NCBI RefSeq assembly: GCF_047302405.1
Contig: NZ_CP154853.1
Span: 2,666,001 to 2,730,000 of the forward strand
Length of the DNA stretch: 64,000 nt
Origin: Alkalihalobacillus sp047302405
GTDB lineage: Bacteria > Bacillota > Bacilli > Bacillales > Bacillaceae_D
Direction: 5' to 3'
Shown here: positions 35,546 to 44,842 of the stretch, in pieces
How the letters are laid out: each line of letters starts with the position of its first letter
Numbering within the stretch: position 1 is the stretch's first letter
The notes under the pieces: model-generated
What the model was told of the DNA's origin: nothing
The model's database searches: none
What the model saw: only the letters and a program-made list of their open reading frames with translations
Program-made: the position numbers and the translations under genes

Positions 35546-37171
35546 ATGACTTACAAGCGAAAAATGCTATTAATATATATTTCTATCGGAATTCTTTGGA
35601 TCGTCATAACTGATTATCTTGTCTTTTATTTAGATATGGATACTTATATCAGTATTCAAAAGATTAAAGGCGTTGTTTTTGTCCTCTTAACAGGAATTTT
35701 TATTTATCATATTCTCGGAAAACGAGAGCAATTACAGCTCCTCAAAAACGAAAAAGAACGACTATCGACCTTAATTAACTCTATGGTCGACTTTGTTAAC
35801 TTCAAAGACGGTGAAGGCAGATGGATTGACACCAATCAGTATGGATTAAAATTATTTCAATTAGAAGGCGTTGATTACCGCGGAAAAACCGACGCAGAAC
35901 TAGCAAAATATACCGACTTTTATCATGATGCCCTATTAGCGTGTATCGATTCCGATGAAGAAACATGGCGCTCTGGTCAAATCACACGAGTTGAAGAAAT
36001 GATTCCTCAACCCGATGGCTCGTTTCGCACATTTGAAACAATTAAAGTTCCACTTTTTGAGGCAAATCAAAAAAGGAAAGGTCTTGTTGTCATTGGACGA
36101 GATGTAACTGAGCGAATTATCGCCAATAAACAAGTAAAAGACAGTGAAATCAAATATAAATCATTATTTAAATACAATCCTGAGCTTGTCTTTATGGTTG
36201 ATTTAAACGGATATATTACAGAGTTAAATCCACAATTTGAACCCTTAACAGGTTTTGAACCAAATGAAGCAATCGGAAAATCAATCAATGACTATATAGA
36301 CGAAAAAGATCGAGAACGAATTGAACATTCTTTAGCGAATGTGCGAACTGAAAAGATGACCGATCAAAATTCGGAGATCCTCTTAAAACATAAAGGTGGA
36401 CAAAAAGTCATCGTCCATTGTGTCTTCGTTCCGATTTTAAATGGCGATGAGATTCAAGGTATTATTGGTTATACAACAGATATGACCTCTGCTTTAGCAA
36501 CAGAAGAAAAACTAAGAACAACCGAAAAATTAGCCGTTGTTGGTGAACTTGCCGCTGGCATTGCTCATGAAATTCGCAATCCACTAACTTCATTAAAAGG
36601 ATTTGTCCAGCTGTTTCAAATTGAAAGTAAAGAAAAGAACTTTATCCACGATGTAATGTTAGATGAGCTAGAGAGAATTAATACGATCGTAAGTGAATTA
36701 CTCGTTTTAGCCCGCCCTCAGGAACTTATTTTTTGTAAAAAGAACCTCAATGACATTATGGATAATGTATTAACCTTACTTCATTCAGAAATGAACTTAC
36801 ATGGAGTAACTGTCAGCCTCGATCAGAAAGCAGAAGAACTTTTATTAGATTGTGAGCCGAATCAATTAAAACAATTATTCTTAAACATCTTAAAAAATTC
36901 AATGGAAGCCTCGGCTACTCATATACAAATTGAAATATTTAAAGAAGGAGCTTACCTCGGAATTTCTGTAAAAGATAATGGCTGTGGAATCGAGAAAGAA
37001 CGATTGAAAAAAATTGGGGAGCCTTTTTATTCACAAAAGGAAAAAGGCACTGGTTTAGGTTTAACCGTCAGCTTCAAAATCGTCGAAGCTCACAGAGGTA
37101 CGATTCATTATGATAGTATCGTTAACGAAGGCACGATTGTAACGATGAAATTTCCAGTAAATCGAATGTAA
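35546..37171 (+). CDS. PAS-domain sensor histidine kinase (sporulation-kinase-like)
   Basis: 541 residues. Two N-terminal helices (about 7-28, 41-56) leave almost no outside loop. PAS domains span about 70-190 (FVNFKDGEGRWIDTN) and 203-315 (FMVDLNGYITELNP), and the dimerisation domain has phospho-His341 in AAGIAHEIRNPL. The ATPase domain spans about 430-540 with N-box LFLNILKNSMEAS and G-boxes DNGCGIE and GTGLGLTV. This is the build of KinA/KinE-type kinases that feed the Spo0 phosphorelay. No response regulator is adjacent, as expected for an orphan phosphorelay kinase; that role is inferred. Confidence 0.88.
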   Translation: MTYKRKMLLIYISIGILWIVITDYLVFYLDMDTYISIQKIKGVVFVLLTGIFIYHILGKREQLQLLKNEKERLSTLINSMVDFVNFKDGEGRWIDTNQYGLKLFQLEGVDYRGKTDAELAKYTDFYHDALLACIDSDEETWRSGQITRVEEMIPQPDGSFRTFETIKVPLFEANQKRKGLVVIGRDVTERIIANKQVKDSEIKYKSLFKYNPELVFMVDLNGYITELNPQFEPLTGFEPNEAIGKSINDYIDEKDRERIEHSLANVRTEKMTDQNSEILLKHKGGQKVIVHCVFVPILNGDEIQGIIGYTTDMTSALATEEKLRTTEKLAVVGELAAGIAHEIRNPLTSLKGFVQLFQIESKEKNFIHDVMLDELERINTIVSELLVLARPQELIFCKKNLNDIMDNVLTLLHSEMNLHGVTVSLDQKAEELLLDCEPNQLKQLFLNILKNSMEASATHIQIEIFKEGAYLGISVKDNGCGIEKERLKKIGEPFYSQKEKGTGLGLTVSFKIVEAHRGTIHYDSIVNEGTIVTMKFPVNRM

Positions 37172-37173
37172 TG

Positions 37174-37205
37174 AAAAAGATCTCGCTCTATGCGAGGTCT
37201 TTTTC
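37174..37205 (+). terminator. Terminator of the PAS kinase gene
   Basis: AAAAAGATCTCGC / GCGAGGTCTTTTT with a 5-base loop, three bases past the stop. Confidence 0.85.
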
Positions 37206-37250
37206 ATACTCATTCATTAGTATCCTTTTTTGCTAAATTTAATAGGTAAC

Positions 37251-37978
37251 TTTTATTTGATGGCTTTGGCATTCATTGGCGATCTTTGATTCCCTTTGCG
37301 ACTTTTATTTGATGGCTTTGGGATTCATTGGCGGCCTTTGATTCCCTTTCTAGCTTTTATTTGATGGCTTTGGGATTCATTGGTGGTCTTTGATTCCCTT
37401 TCTAGCTTTTATTTGATGGCTTCCGGATTCATTGATGCCCTTTGATTCCCTTTGCGACTTTTATTTGATGGCTTTGGGATTCATTGGCGGCCTTTGATTC
37501 CCTTTCTAGCTTTTATTTGATGGCTTCCGGATTCATTGACGGCCTTGGATTCCCTTTGCGACTTTTATTTGATGGCTTCCGGATTCATTGACGGCCTTGG
37601 ATTCCCTTTGCGACTTTTATTTGATGGCTTTGGGATTCATTGGCGGCCTTTGATTCCCTTTCTAGCTTTTATTTGATGGCTTCCGGATTCATTGACGGCC
37701 TTGGATTCCCTTTGCGACTTTTATTTGATGGCTTCCGGATTCATTGACGGCCTTGGATTCCCTTTCTAGCTTTTATTTGATGGCTTTAGCATTCATTGGC
37801 GACCTTGGATTCCCTTTCTAGCTTATATTTGATGGCTTCCGGATTCATTGACGGCCTTGGATTCCCTTTGCGACTTTTATTTGATGGCTTCCGGATTCAT
37901 TGGCGACCTTTAATTTCCTTTGCGACTTTTATTTGATGGCTTCCGGATTCATTGACGGCCTTGGATTCCCTTTCCGGC
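37251..37978. repeat. Fourteen-copy 52-bp tandem array, non-coding
   Basis: Fourteen units at exact 52-bp steps (37251, 37303, ... 37927), each starting TTTTATTTGATGGCTT (unit 12 has TTATATTTG). Two main types occur: A (CTTTGGG ... CTAGC) at units 2, 5, 8, and B (CTTCCGG ... GCGAC) at units 6, 7, 9, 12. Units 5-7 and 8-10 read A-B-B, showing copying of 156-bp triplets. 52 is not a multiple of three and no long frame crosses the array. No unique spacers, so not CRISPR. It lies between the kinase terminator and the next gene on the same strand. Confidence 0.97.
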
Positions 37979-38158
37979 TCTGATTCAATCGCTTCGAGCT
38001 TCATTCGAGTCAAGTCAAAATTAGGGTGCAAAAAGCTTGGTGTTACAATTAAGAAGTCATTATATTTGGCTAAATACTCTATTCCCCTATATAGTAGAAA
38101 AGAATCCAAATTTAAAAAGATTTTTATATAGCGTGATTGTTGAAAAGAGGGACATCCA

Positions 38159-39094
38159 TTGAAAAAAATGAGATATAAAAACTATGATGATATAGTAGAC
38201 AACAAGACAATTAAGGACATGCGCAAGTGGTCCAAGGAAAGAAAACAAAAGAAAAAAGACTTATCGGTTCAGATTCCTCATGCCAATAAAGTTGAAGTGA
38301 AAGAGCTCCAAGAAAATAACACAAAGCTATCCATTACATGGGTCGGCCATTCAACATTTCTCATTCAACTTAACGGAATAAACATTTTAACTGATCCTGT
38401 TTGGGCAAAACATATGGGGATCCAGAAAAGGTTAACAGAGCCTGGATTAAGAATTTCCGATTTGCCTGAAATCGACGTCGTGCTCATTTCACATGGACAC
38501 TATGATCATTTAGATTTTAGTACCATAAAAAAATTAAAAGGAGCTCCTACCTTTTATGTTCCACACGGTCTCAAATCAGCTTTCACACGTAGAAGGTATC
38601 AAAAGGTTATTGAAGCGAATTGGTGGGAACATTTTATCATAGAAGAAAATAATATAAAATTAACCTTCGTTCCTGCCCAACATTGGACAAGACGCTTTAT
38701 TAACGATATGAATACCTCTCATTGGGGCGGTTGGATTATTGAAGATAGTTCGTCAGATAAATCGATTTATTTTGTCGGAGATACGGCTTATTTTACTGGC
38801 TTCAAAGAAATTTCCAAGAGATTTACAATCGACACTGTCTTAATGCCAATCGGTGCCTACGAACCTGAATGGTTTATGGCTTCATCCCATATAAACCCTG
38901 AAGATGCGATTAAAGCCTTTTTAGAGCTAGAAGGAAAATTATTCATCCCGATGCATTATGGTGCCTACCGTTTAGCAGATGACACAGGGCCAGAAGCATT
39001 AGAAAGATTTAACAAAGAATGGACAAGGCTCGCACTTTCTGAGGAACAATTAAAAGTATTAAAGTTAGGAGAAACGTATTGGGGCAGCGTATAA
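38159..39094 (+). CDS. Metallo-beta-lactamase-fold hydrolase (NAPE-PLD/UlaG-like)
   Basis: 311 residues. Metal ligands: SHGHYDHLD (about 115-123), the Asp in FVGDTAYF and the late His in PMHYGAYR. A signature WVGHSTFLIQLNG strand precedes them. This is the NAPE-PLD / UlaG-like branch of the MBL superfamily, whose members hydrolyse phosphodiesters or lactones; the bacterial substrate is usually unknown. TTG start with AGAGGG 8 bases upstream. Cytoplasmic, apparently monocistronic. Its upstream region directly abuts the 52-bp array. Confidence 0.85.
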   Translation: MKKMRYKNYDDIVDNKTIKDMRKWSKERKQKKKDLSVQIPHANKVEVKELQENNTKLSITWVGHSTFLIQLNGINILTDPVWAKHMGIQKRLTEPGLRISDLPEIDVVLISHGHYDHLDFSTIKKLKGAPTFYVPHGLKSAFTRRRYQKVIEANWWEHFIIEENNIKLTFVPAQHWTRRFINDMNTSHWGGWIIEDSSSDKSIYFVGDTAYFTGFKEISKRFTIDTVLMPIGAYEPEWFMASSHINPEDAIKAFLELEGKLFIPMHYGAYRLADDTGPEALERFNKEWTRLALSEEQLKVLKLGETYWGSV

Positions 39095-39212
39095 TCGCAG
39101 TTCCATCGAGAACTATATAAAGAGTATATCTAAGAAAAACCGACAATGTCAGTTCTTCTTAGACTATACATTCATGTTTGTTGATTAAATACTATTGGAT
39201 CAACCTAGTCTA

Positions 39213-39251
39213 CTCTACCCACGAATTACCTACACTTTTCGTGGGTGAGAG
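39213..39251. terminator. Strong hairpin between convergent genes
   Basis: CTCTACCCACGAA / TTCGTGGGTGAGAG with an 11-base loop. The T-run is poor (GTAATTTATT), so termination is likely but not certain. The rest of 39095-39367 holds nothing else I can support. Confidence 0.55.
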
Positions 39252-39367
39252 TAATTTATTCATTATTATACATTCCGTCAACTTTTGAGATTAGCTCACT
39301 CGAATTGTTATTCGTTGATTTTCTCTCTTTTATTCGCCTCGTCCTTTTTCATTCCAAGCATTGACTA

Positions 39368-41698
39368 TCAAACTCCAGTTGCTTTCAATTTTTTCAGATA
39401 ATAGAGGGTGCTACCTATTCCTATTAGAAGTAAACCTATTAATAGGATTTGATGAGTATTTGTTGCAGTTAGTGGCAATGTTTGACCATTGCTTAATTCA
39501 TCTGCTTGTCCATTACCGCTTGAATTACCTGCTGCTGTGTTTTCAATTACGTCCTCTTCTTTTTCTTGAGGAGATAAATGACTAGATTCCTGCTCAGGAG
39601 TTAATAGGGGATCCTCTTTTGAAGAATCATTCTCCTCGTCTAATATCGGCTCATCGATCGGTTCGTCCGGTACGATTTCTTCTTCTATTCCTTCATCGTA
39701 TTCGCTTGTCCGATATAAGTTAAAATCATCGAGTGTACCCCAAGCACCACCATCCGCCTTGATACTTGCTCCGATCGTAATCGTTCCATCAAGCACAAGA
39801 ATTTCTAGGATTTCTGGGTTACTCCAGTTGTTCCACCCTCTTACCGATGTTGTTGTTGTAAATTCTTCATTTCCAGTCAAAGCATAGATCGACATATCCG
39901 CATTATGAGCATCTCCACCTTGGATAAAGGCTGAGAAATGATAGTAGCCTGGCTCTAGCCCGGTGATCGTTTGCTCGACTGAAAAATCAATAGCTTCTTC
40001 TGAATAAAAGTGTAAAGAGTAATCACCTGTTCTTGCATCAGCTGGGTTGTTCTGGAACTGTACGTGCTCTTGGACTCCTTCTGGGTAATTGATGTGCCAC
40101 ATACTTCGATCACTGTCTTCAAAACTTGGATTAAAGACTAGGTTTTTAGGTACGATTTGTAGATTTGCATAAACAACTTGCCCGTCTTCTAACCATCCCT
40201 CAATTTGATAGTTTCCTACGCCTTGATTTAAAGCCACTTCAAAGGCTTGTAGATCCCAAGTAACCGGAACCTCGCCCTCACTACCATCGTTATAAACGAC
40301 TGTTACAGTACTAGGTAACTCAACATCGGAGCCTGCATTCATACTAATTGAGATATTTTTAATTTCATCTACCCCTAACGTCGCTACCGCTCCCGTATCA
40401 ACATAATTAAAAATATTTATGGAAGCGAGAGGCTGTCCATTAAAATCAAATAACGCTTGGTTATCAACTGCACTCCCTCCATACCATTCACCTGCATCTT
40501 CAGGGTCATAGCTTGCTGCATAACTTGTTGCCCAACCAGAACCAAACTGTTCCCATATTTGTTTATTTTGCTCTAATTGAGCAGGTGGTCCAACAGGCAA
40601 CCATGCCGGTTCCCAATAAAATACGCCAATTCCAGCCTCCCCAACATTAGCGACCGCTTCAATGACATCTCTTATAGCCGTTGCTTGTCCTTGAACCGTA
40701 ATCGGATAATTTAAGACTTGCCCTGTTTCTTGAGGAGCTGTATTGCCATGTCCATCTCCATCCTCAGCAGTATACGTATAAGACGTTTCCGCCACCATGA
40801 CTTGCTTGTCATATGTATCAGCAACATGAGTTAACACATTCGTCAAGTTATCTAATGTACCATGCCAAAACGGATAATAAGAGCTCGCAAAGACATCATA
40901 ATCTACATGGTTTTGCTCAAGGGTCCTTGCAATGGTTTCGTATCTTCCCGCATTCTCAGGGTTTGTAAAATGTAACGCAACTAAAATAGTAGGGTCAATC
41001 TCCCTTACCGCACTTGATCCCGCATTAAATAATTCACTTATTCTCGCCCAATTGTTTTCTCCAACAAAAGCACTGGTTGTTTCATTTCCAATTTGAACCA
41101 TGCCAATGTCAATTCCTGCTTCTAACATTGCTCCTAAACTATCTTTCGTAAATTGATAAACAGCCCCTTCTTTTTCTGCAAAGGAAAAATGTTCCCATAC
41201 TTTTGGTGGATCTTGTTTCGCTGGATCTGCCCAAAAATCGGAGTAATGAAAATTAACGAGCAATTGCATGTTATTCTCGGTCGCTCGCTTCCCAATCTCT
41301 ATCGCCGTTTCTAAATCATTGTTTCCTCCCCCATAGCCATTACCTTGCCCATCAAACGGGTCATTCCATATTCTGACACGCACATAGTTAACCCCTGCTT
41401 CTTTTAATGTTTTGAAAATATCTTGCTCAACACCAGCTTCGTTATAAAAAGTCACCCCACTATTTTCAAGAGCAATAATGCTTGAAATATCGACTCCTTT
41501 CATAAAATCATCTGACAACCCATCTACTCGTTTCACAAAAATTTCAGACTCTACTGCTTCTGGATCTGCAGGGTGCTCTTCATTCATTTGACTATTCGCT
41601 TTCACTGTTAATCCAGGTTGAAACCCCACTAATGTGCTTATTATCAACCCTATTGCAAGTATTGTTAAAAGCCCTTTTTGATATATTATTCGCCTCAT
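39368..41698 (-). CDS. ganB: Wall-anchored GH53 endo-beta-1,4-galactanase
   Basis: 776 residues: signal peptide (1-34); GH53 catalytic barrel (about 55-435) with acid/base Glu206 in QIGNETTSAF and nucleophile Glu304 in VMVAETSYT; an Ig-like domain (about 444-517); a galactan-binding-type module (about 518-665, CBM61-like); an acidic Pro-rich linker; then LPLTA (741-745), a hydrophobic helix and a KKLK tail. That ending is a sortase sorting signal, so the enzyme should be attached to the cell wall. B. subtilis GanB lacks such an anchor. It cuts arabinogalactan/galactan to oligosaccharides for GanSPQ. It has its own upstream region with a cre-like site. AAGGAG ribosome site. Confidence 0.9.
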   Translation of the reverse strand: MRRIIYQKGLLTILAIGLIISTLVGFQPGLTVKANSQMNEEHPADPEAVESEIFVKRVDGLSDDFMKGVDISSIIALENSGVTFYNEAGVEQDIFKTLKEAGVNYVRVRIWNDPFDGQGNGYGGGNNDLETAIEIGKRATENNMQLLVNFHYSDFWADPAKQDPPKVWEHFSFAEKEGAVYQFTKDSLGAMLEAGIDIGMVQIGNETTSAFVGENNWARISELFNAGSSAVREIDPTILVALHFTNPENAGRYETIARTLEQNHVDYDVFASSYYPFWHGTLDNLTNVLTHVADTYDKQVMVAETSYTYTAEDGDGHGNTAPQETGQVLNYPITVQGQATAIRDVIEAVANVGEAGIGVFYWEPAWLPVGPPAQLEQNKQIWEQFGSGWATSYAASYDPEDAGEWYGGSAVDNQALFDFNGQPLASINIFNYVDTGAVATLGVDEIKNISISMNAGSDVELPSTVTVVYNDGSEGEVPVTWDLQAFEVALNQGVGNYQIEGWLEDGQVVYANLQIVPKNLVFNPSFEDSDRSMWHINYPEGVQEHVQFQNNPADARTGDYSLHFYSEEAIDFSVEQTITGLEPGYYHFSAFIQGGDAHNADMSIYALTGNEEFTTTTSVRGWNNWSNPEILEILVLDGTITIGASIKADGGAWGTLDDFNLYRTSEYDEGIEEEIVPDEPIDEPILDEENDSSKEDPLLTPEQESSHLSPQEKEEDVIENTAAGNSSGNGQADELSNGQTLPLTATNTHQILLIGLLLIGIGSTLYYLKKLKATGV

Positions 41699-41820
41699 CG
41701 ATTTTCTCCTTTTCTACCTTTTTAATCATTATTTATGCTTCTCTCCTTACTAGACGCACTTTAATTGGCAACACCCCCTTTTTCAACTACTGCCAAGAGC
41801 AATTATGTTCCCACAAAAAT

Positions 41821-41832
41821 AGTAAACGCTTA
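41821..41832 (-). promoter_or_regulatory. cre-like / LacI-type operator before the galactanase gene
   Basis: AGTAAACGCTTACC fits the CcpA cre consensus in 12 of 14 positions (AGTAAACGCTTAC is nearly palindromic). It lies in the galactanase upstream region, just past the ganA terminator. CcpA or GanR binding is inferred. Confidence 0.55.
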
Positions 41833-41848
41833 CCTATATATTCAGGAA

Positions 41849-41887
41849 GAAGGCACCAACTCTATAAATAATAGTGTAGGTGCCTTC
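41849..41887 (-). terminator. Terminator of the ganSPQA operon
   Basis: GAAGGCACC ... GGTGCCTTC with an AT-rich 21-base loop, 9 bases past the ganA stop. Only a short T-tract follows. Confidence 0.6.
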
Positions 41888-41895
41888 TCGATGAA

Positions 41896-43962
41896 CTACT
41901 TAACTCTTGGTTGTTGAACGATTCTTACTTCATACTTCTCTAGGGTGACATCCCCGTGTAGCTTTTCATTTGTGACAAGATCAAACACGGTTGATGGAAA
42001 CTCTACTGTTTGAAGTTCTTCCGTAAAATTCATAACAAATAGATAATCATTTTCATCATCTTGCCTTGCTTGAACGGAGACGCCTTTTCCATGCTTCACT
42101 TGGCTTACAGACTCTAATGCCAAATCCTCAATCACTTGATTATAAAAGTCGCGTTGGAAATCAGCTTCTAACCGTGCCCCGATATAATAGGTTTTTCCTT
42201 CTTTATACGAATGGCTTGTTACAGCTGGCGTATGTGCATAGAAATCTTCTAAGTATTGCCCTTCTACTTTAGCAGAATGAACCTCGATCACAGTTGCATA
42301 ATCTTTTAATAAATACGTCTTATTATGATAGTGAACGTAATTTTTATCGTTTGGATAATACGTATCCGTCTCAAGCGGCTTAATTCCAAAAATTTCTTGA
42401 AGCTCTGAATGCCAGCCACCTAAATAGGTCAAATCGGATTCATTTACAATTCCACTTATATAAGTCATGACCAATCTACCACCATTTGCGACAAACGCTT
42501 TTAATCGTGCAATCGTATCTTCACTCACTAAATACAGCATCGGGACGATTAACAATTTATACGCAGAAAAATCTTGTTCCTTCGTAATGACATCAACTGG
42601 AATGTCCTTTTCCCAAAATGGGCGATAATGTTCTTGCAACGTTTGTGGATAACGTTTTGTCTCCATGCCAAAACCTTGTGCATCATTAAGTGCCCAATTG
42701 TTTTCCCAATCATACAAAATCGCAACTTCTGACGGACGGTTAGTACCAACAATCTTAGGAAGTGCTTTTAAAGTTTCTCCTACTTGAGCGACTTCCTTGA
42801 ACACACGATTTTCAGCACTATTATCATGGTCCACCACTGCACCATGAAACTTCTCAGAAGAACCCCTTGATTTTCTCCACTGGAAATAAAGCACACTATC
42901 AGAGCCATGGGCAATCATTTGCATCGAAGAAAGTAAATGCATTCCTGGACGTTTGACTTTATTCACACTATGCCAGTTAACCCCGCTTGGAGTAGACTCC
43001 ATCAACAAAAACGGTTGCTGCTTCATGCTTCGATACAAATCATTAATAAAGCCGACTTTCATCGCTAAATTGGCGGTCGTTTCCCAATCATTATGCCAAG
43101 CTGGATAGGCATCCCAACTGATGACATCCAAGTGTTTGGCAAACTTACTATAATCGAGACCTTGGAACGGAATCAAATCGAAAGTATCAGCCATAAAATT
43201 TGTTGTAATCGGAATGGTAGGCGATACTTCTCTTAATGGCACCACTTCATTTTCATAAAAGGAAATCGTTTGATCGGTTACGAATCGTCGCCAATCTAAG
43301 TTTAAGCCATGAACCATACTTTCCCCAATTGGTGATGGAGATTCAATTTGTGACCAATCGCTGAATGTATGACTCCAAAATGGCCCCCACCATGCGTCGT
43401 TTAATGCTTTTAAATCACTATTGTACTTTGACTTCAACCATTCTCTAAATGCATGTTGACAGTTGTCACAATGGCATTCGCCACCGTATTCATTGGAAAT
43501 ATGCCACATTAAAAGAGCGGGATGGTTTCCATATCTTTTAGCTAATAGACGATTCATTTGTTGAGTCTTCTCGCGGTACACTTTAGAGCTAAAACAGTGA
43601 TTATGTCTTCCACCATGCAGCTGCTTCATCCGCTTTTCATTGACACGCAACACTTCTGGATACTTTTGTGACAACCAAGCAGGACGAGCCCCGCTCGGTG
43701 TCGCCAAAATGACTTTTCCACCTATTTCGTGAATATTATTAAAAATCTCATCCATCCATTCAAACTGATAAACACCTTCTTCTGGCTCTAGGGCACTCCA
43801 GGCAAAAATACCAATGGAGAATGTATTCGAATCGGACAATTTCATCAACTGCAAATCATCCGCTAATATATCAGGACGATCTAACCATTGATCGGGGTTG
43901 TAATCTCCGCCATGGAGCATAAATTCTGCGTTAGAAACACGTGATTTCTGAAAGTTTGACAT
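41896..43962 (-). CDS. ganA: GH42 beta-galactosidase
   Basis: 688 residues. GH42 barrel with acid/base Glu158 in HISNEYGGE and nucleophile Glu322 in LLMESTPSG. The Cys cluster (Cys123, and Cys163, Cys165, Cys168 in GECHCDNC) is the GH42 zinc site. A trimerisation domain (about 395-600) and a small beta domain follow. Cytoplasmic. It releases galactose from imported galacto-oligosaccharides. Last in the ganS-P-Q-A operon, with AAGGAG 7 bases before the ATG; the order matches B. subtilis. Confidence 0.95.
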   Translation of the reverse strand: MSNFQKSRVSNAEFMLHGGDYNPDQWLDRPDILADDLQLMKLSDSNTFSIGIFAWSALEPEEGVYQFEWMDEIFNNIHEIGGKVILATPSGARPAWLSQKYPEVLRVNEKRMKQLHGGRHNHCFSSKVYREKTQQMNRLLAKRYGNHPALLMWHISNEYGGECHCDNCQHAFREWLKSKYNSDLKALNDAWWGPFWSHTFSDWSQIESPSPIGESMVHGLNLDWRRFVTDQTISFYENEVVPLREVSPTIPITTNFMADTFDLIPFQGLDYSKFAKHLDVISWDAYPAWHNDWETTANLAMKVGFINDLYRSMKQQPFLLMESTPSGVNWHSVNKVKRPGMHLLSSMQMIAHGSDSVLYFQWRKSRGSSEKFHGAVVDHDNSAENRVFKEVAQVGETLKALPKIVGTNRPSEVAILYDWENNWALNDAQGFGMETKRYPQTLQEHYRPFWEKDIPVDVITKEQDFSAYKLLIVPMLYLVSEDTIARLKAFVANGGRLVMTYISGIVNESDLTYLGGWHSELQEIFGIKPLETDTYYPNDKNYVHYHNKTYLLKDYATVIEVHSAKVEGQYLEDFYAHTPAVTSHSYKEGKTYYIGARLEADFQRDFYNQVIEDLALESVSQVKHGKGVSVQARQDDENDYLFVMNFTEELQTVEFPSTVFDLVTNEKLHGDVTLEKYEVRIVQQPRVK

Positions 43963-43987
43963 AAGTATTCTCCTTTTAAAACTTAAA

Positions 43988-44839
43988 TTATCCTTTTGTT
44001 CCCCCAGCCGTTAAACCTGATACAAAGTTCTTTTGTAAAAAGACAAAGATGAGTGCTACTGGAATACTAATGAGAATCGCTCCAGCGGCAAAGGTTGTAT
44101 AACTTGCCCCCATTACATCATTGACTAAATTGTATAAACCAATTGGCAACGTATACGCTTCAGGGGTACGTAAGATCGTTGATGCTAAAATAAAGTCTCC
44201 GAGCGGTCCGACAAATCCATTGATAGCCACTACTGCAAGCATCGGTTTAGACAGGGGCAAAATAATTTGTAAAAAGATTCGCGTATTGCTTGCACCGTCA
44301 ATTTTCGCACTTTCATCAAGATCAATTGGAATTGAATCCATATACCCTTTCATCAAGTACGTGTTCATCGGAATCAATCCACCAATGTAGAGCAAGATTA
44401 AAAGCCCGTGGCTGTTCATCATTCCAAGTAACTGCGCTAAAACGAACAAGGCTATTAAAGCAGAGAACTGCGGGATCATTTGCAGCAATAAGAATAGTGT
44501 AAGCCCGTGTTTTCTTCCTTTAAAGCGAAATCGGGAAAAGGCATAAGCCGTAAAGGAAACCGTAATTAACGTTCCAATCATCGTTAAAATACTAATCTTA
44601 ATCGAGTTCTTGTACCATTGCGTGTATTGCAAACTCTCTTTGCCAGCAAACAATTCTCGATAATGGTCCAATGTTGGATTCTCCGGAATAATCGATGTAC
44701 TGACTAAACTGTTTCCAGGATTAAAACTTGCACCTACTGTCCAAAGAAGGGGATATACGATGACAACCACCATAAAACTTAACAGTAAGTAAGAAACAAA
44801 GAGTCGAAAGAATTTCTTTTGCTTCATATTCGTTTTCAT
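43988..44839 (-). CDS. ganQ: Galacto-oligosaccharide ABC permease GanQ (MalG type)
   Basis: 283 residues, equal to B. subtilis GanQ. Six helices; the EAA loop is DESAKIDGASNTRIFLQ at about 185. It pairs with GanP, starting three bases after that gene's stop, whose last codons (GAG GGG GAG) form its ribosome site, so translation is coupled. It depends on an ATPase encoded elsewhere (MsmX in B. subtilis). Confidence 0.93.
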   Translation of the reverse strand: MKTNMKQKKFFRLFVSYLLLSFMVVVIVYPLLWTVGASFNPGNSLVSTSIIPENPTLDHYRELFAGKESLQYTQWYKNSIKISILTMIGTLITVSFTAYAFSRFRFKGRKHGLTLFLLLQMIPQFSALIALFVLAQLLGMMNSHGLLILLYIGGLIPMNTYLMKGYMDSIPIDLDESAKIDGASNTRIFLQIILPLSKPMLAVVAINGFVGPLGDFILASTILRTPEAYTLPIGLYNLVNDVMGASYTTFAAGAILISIPVALIFVFLQKNFVSGLTAGGTKG

Positions 44840-44842
44840 CTC

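Noticed and set aside
37251..37978. CRISPR array
   Set aside because: The whole 52-bp unit repeats; there are no unique spacers and no cas genes.
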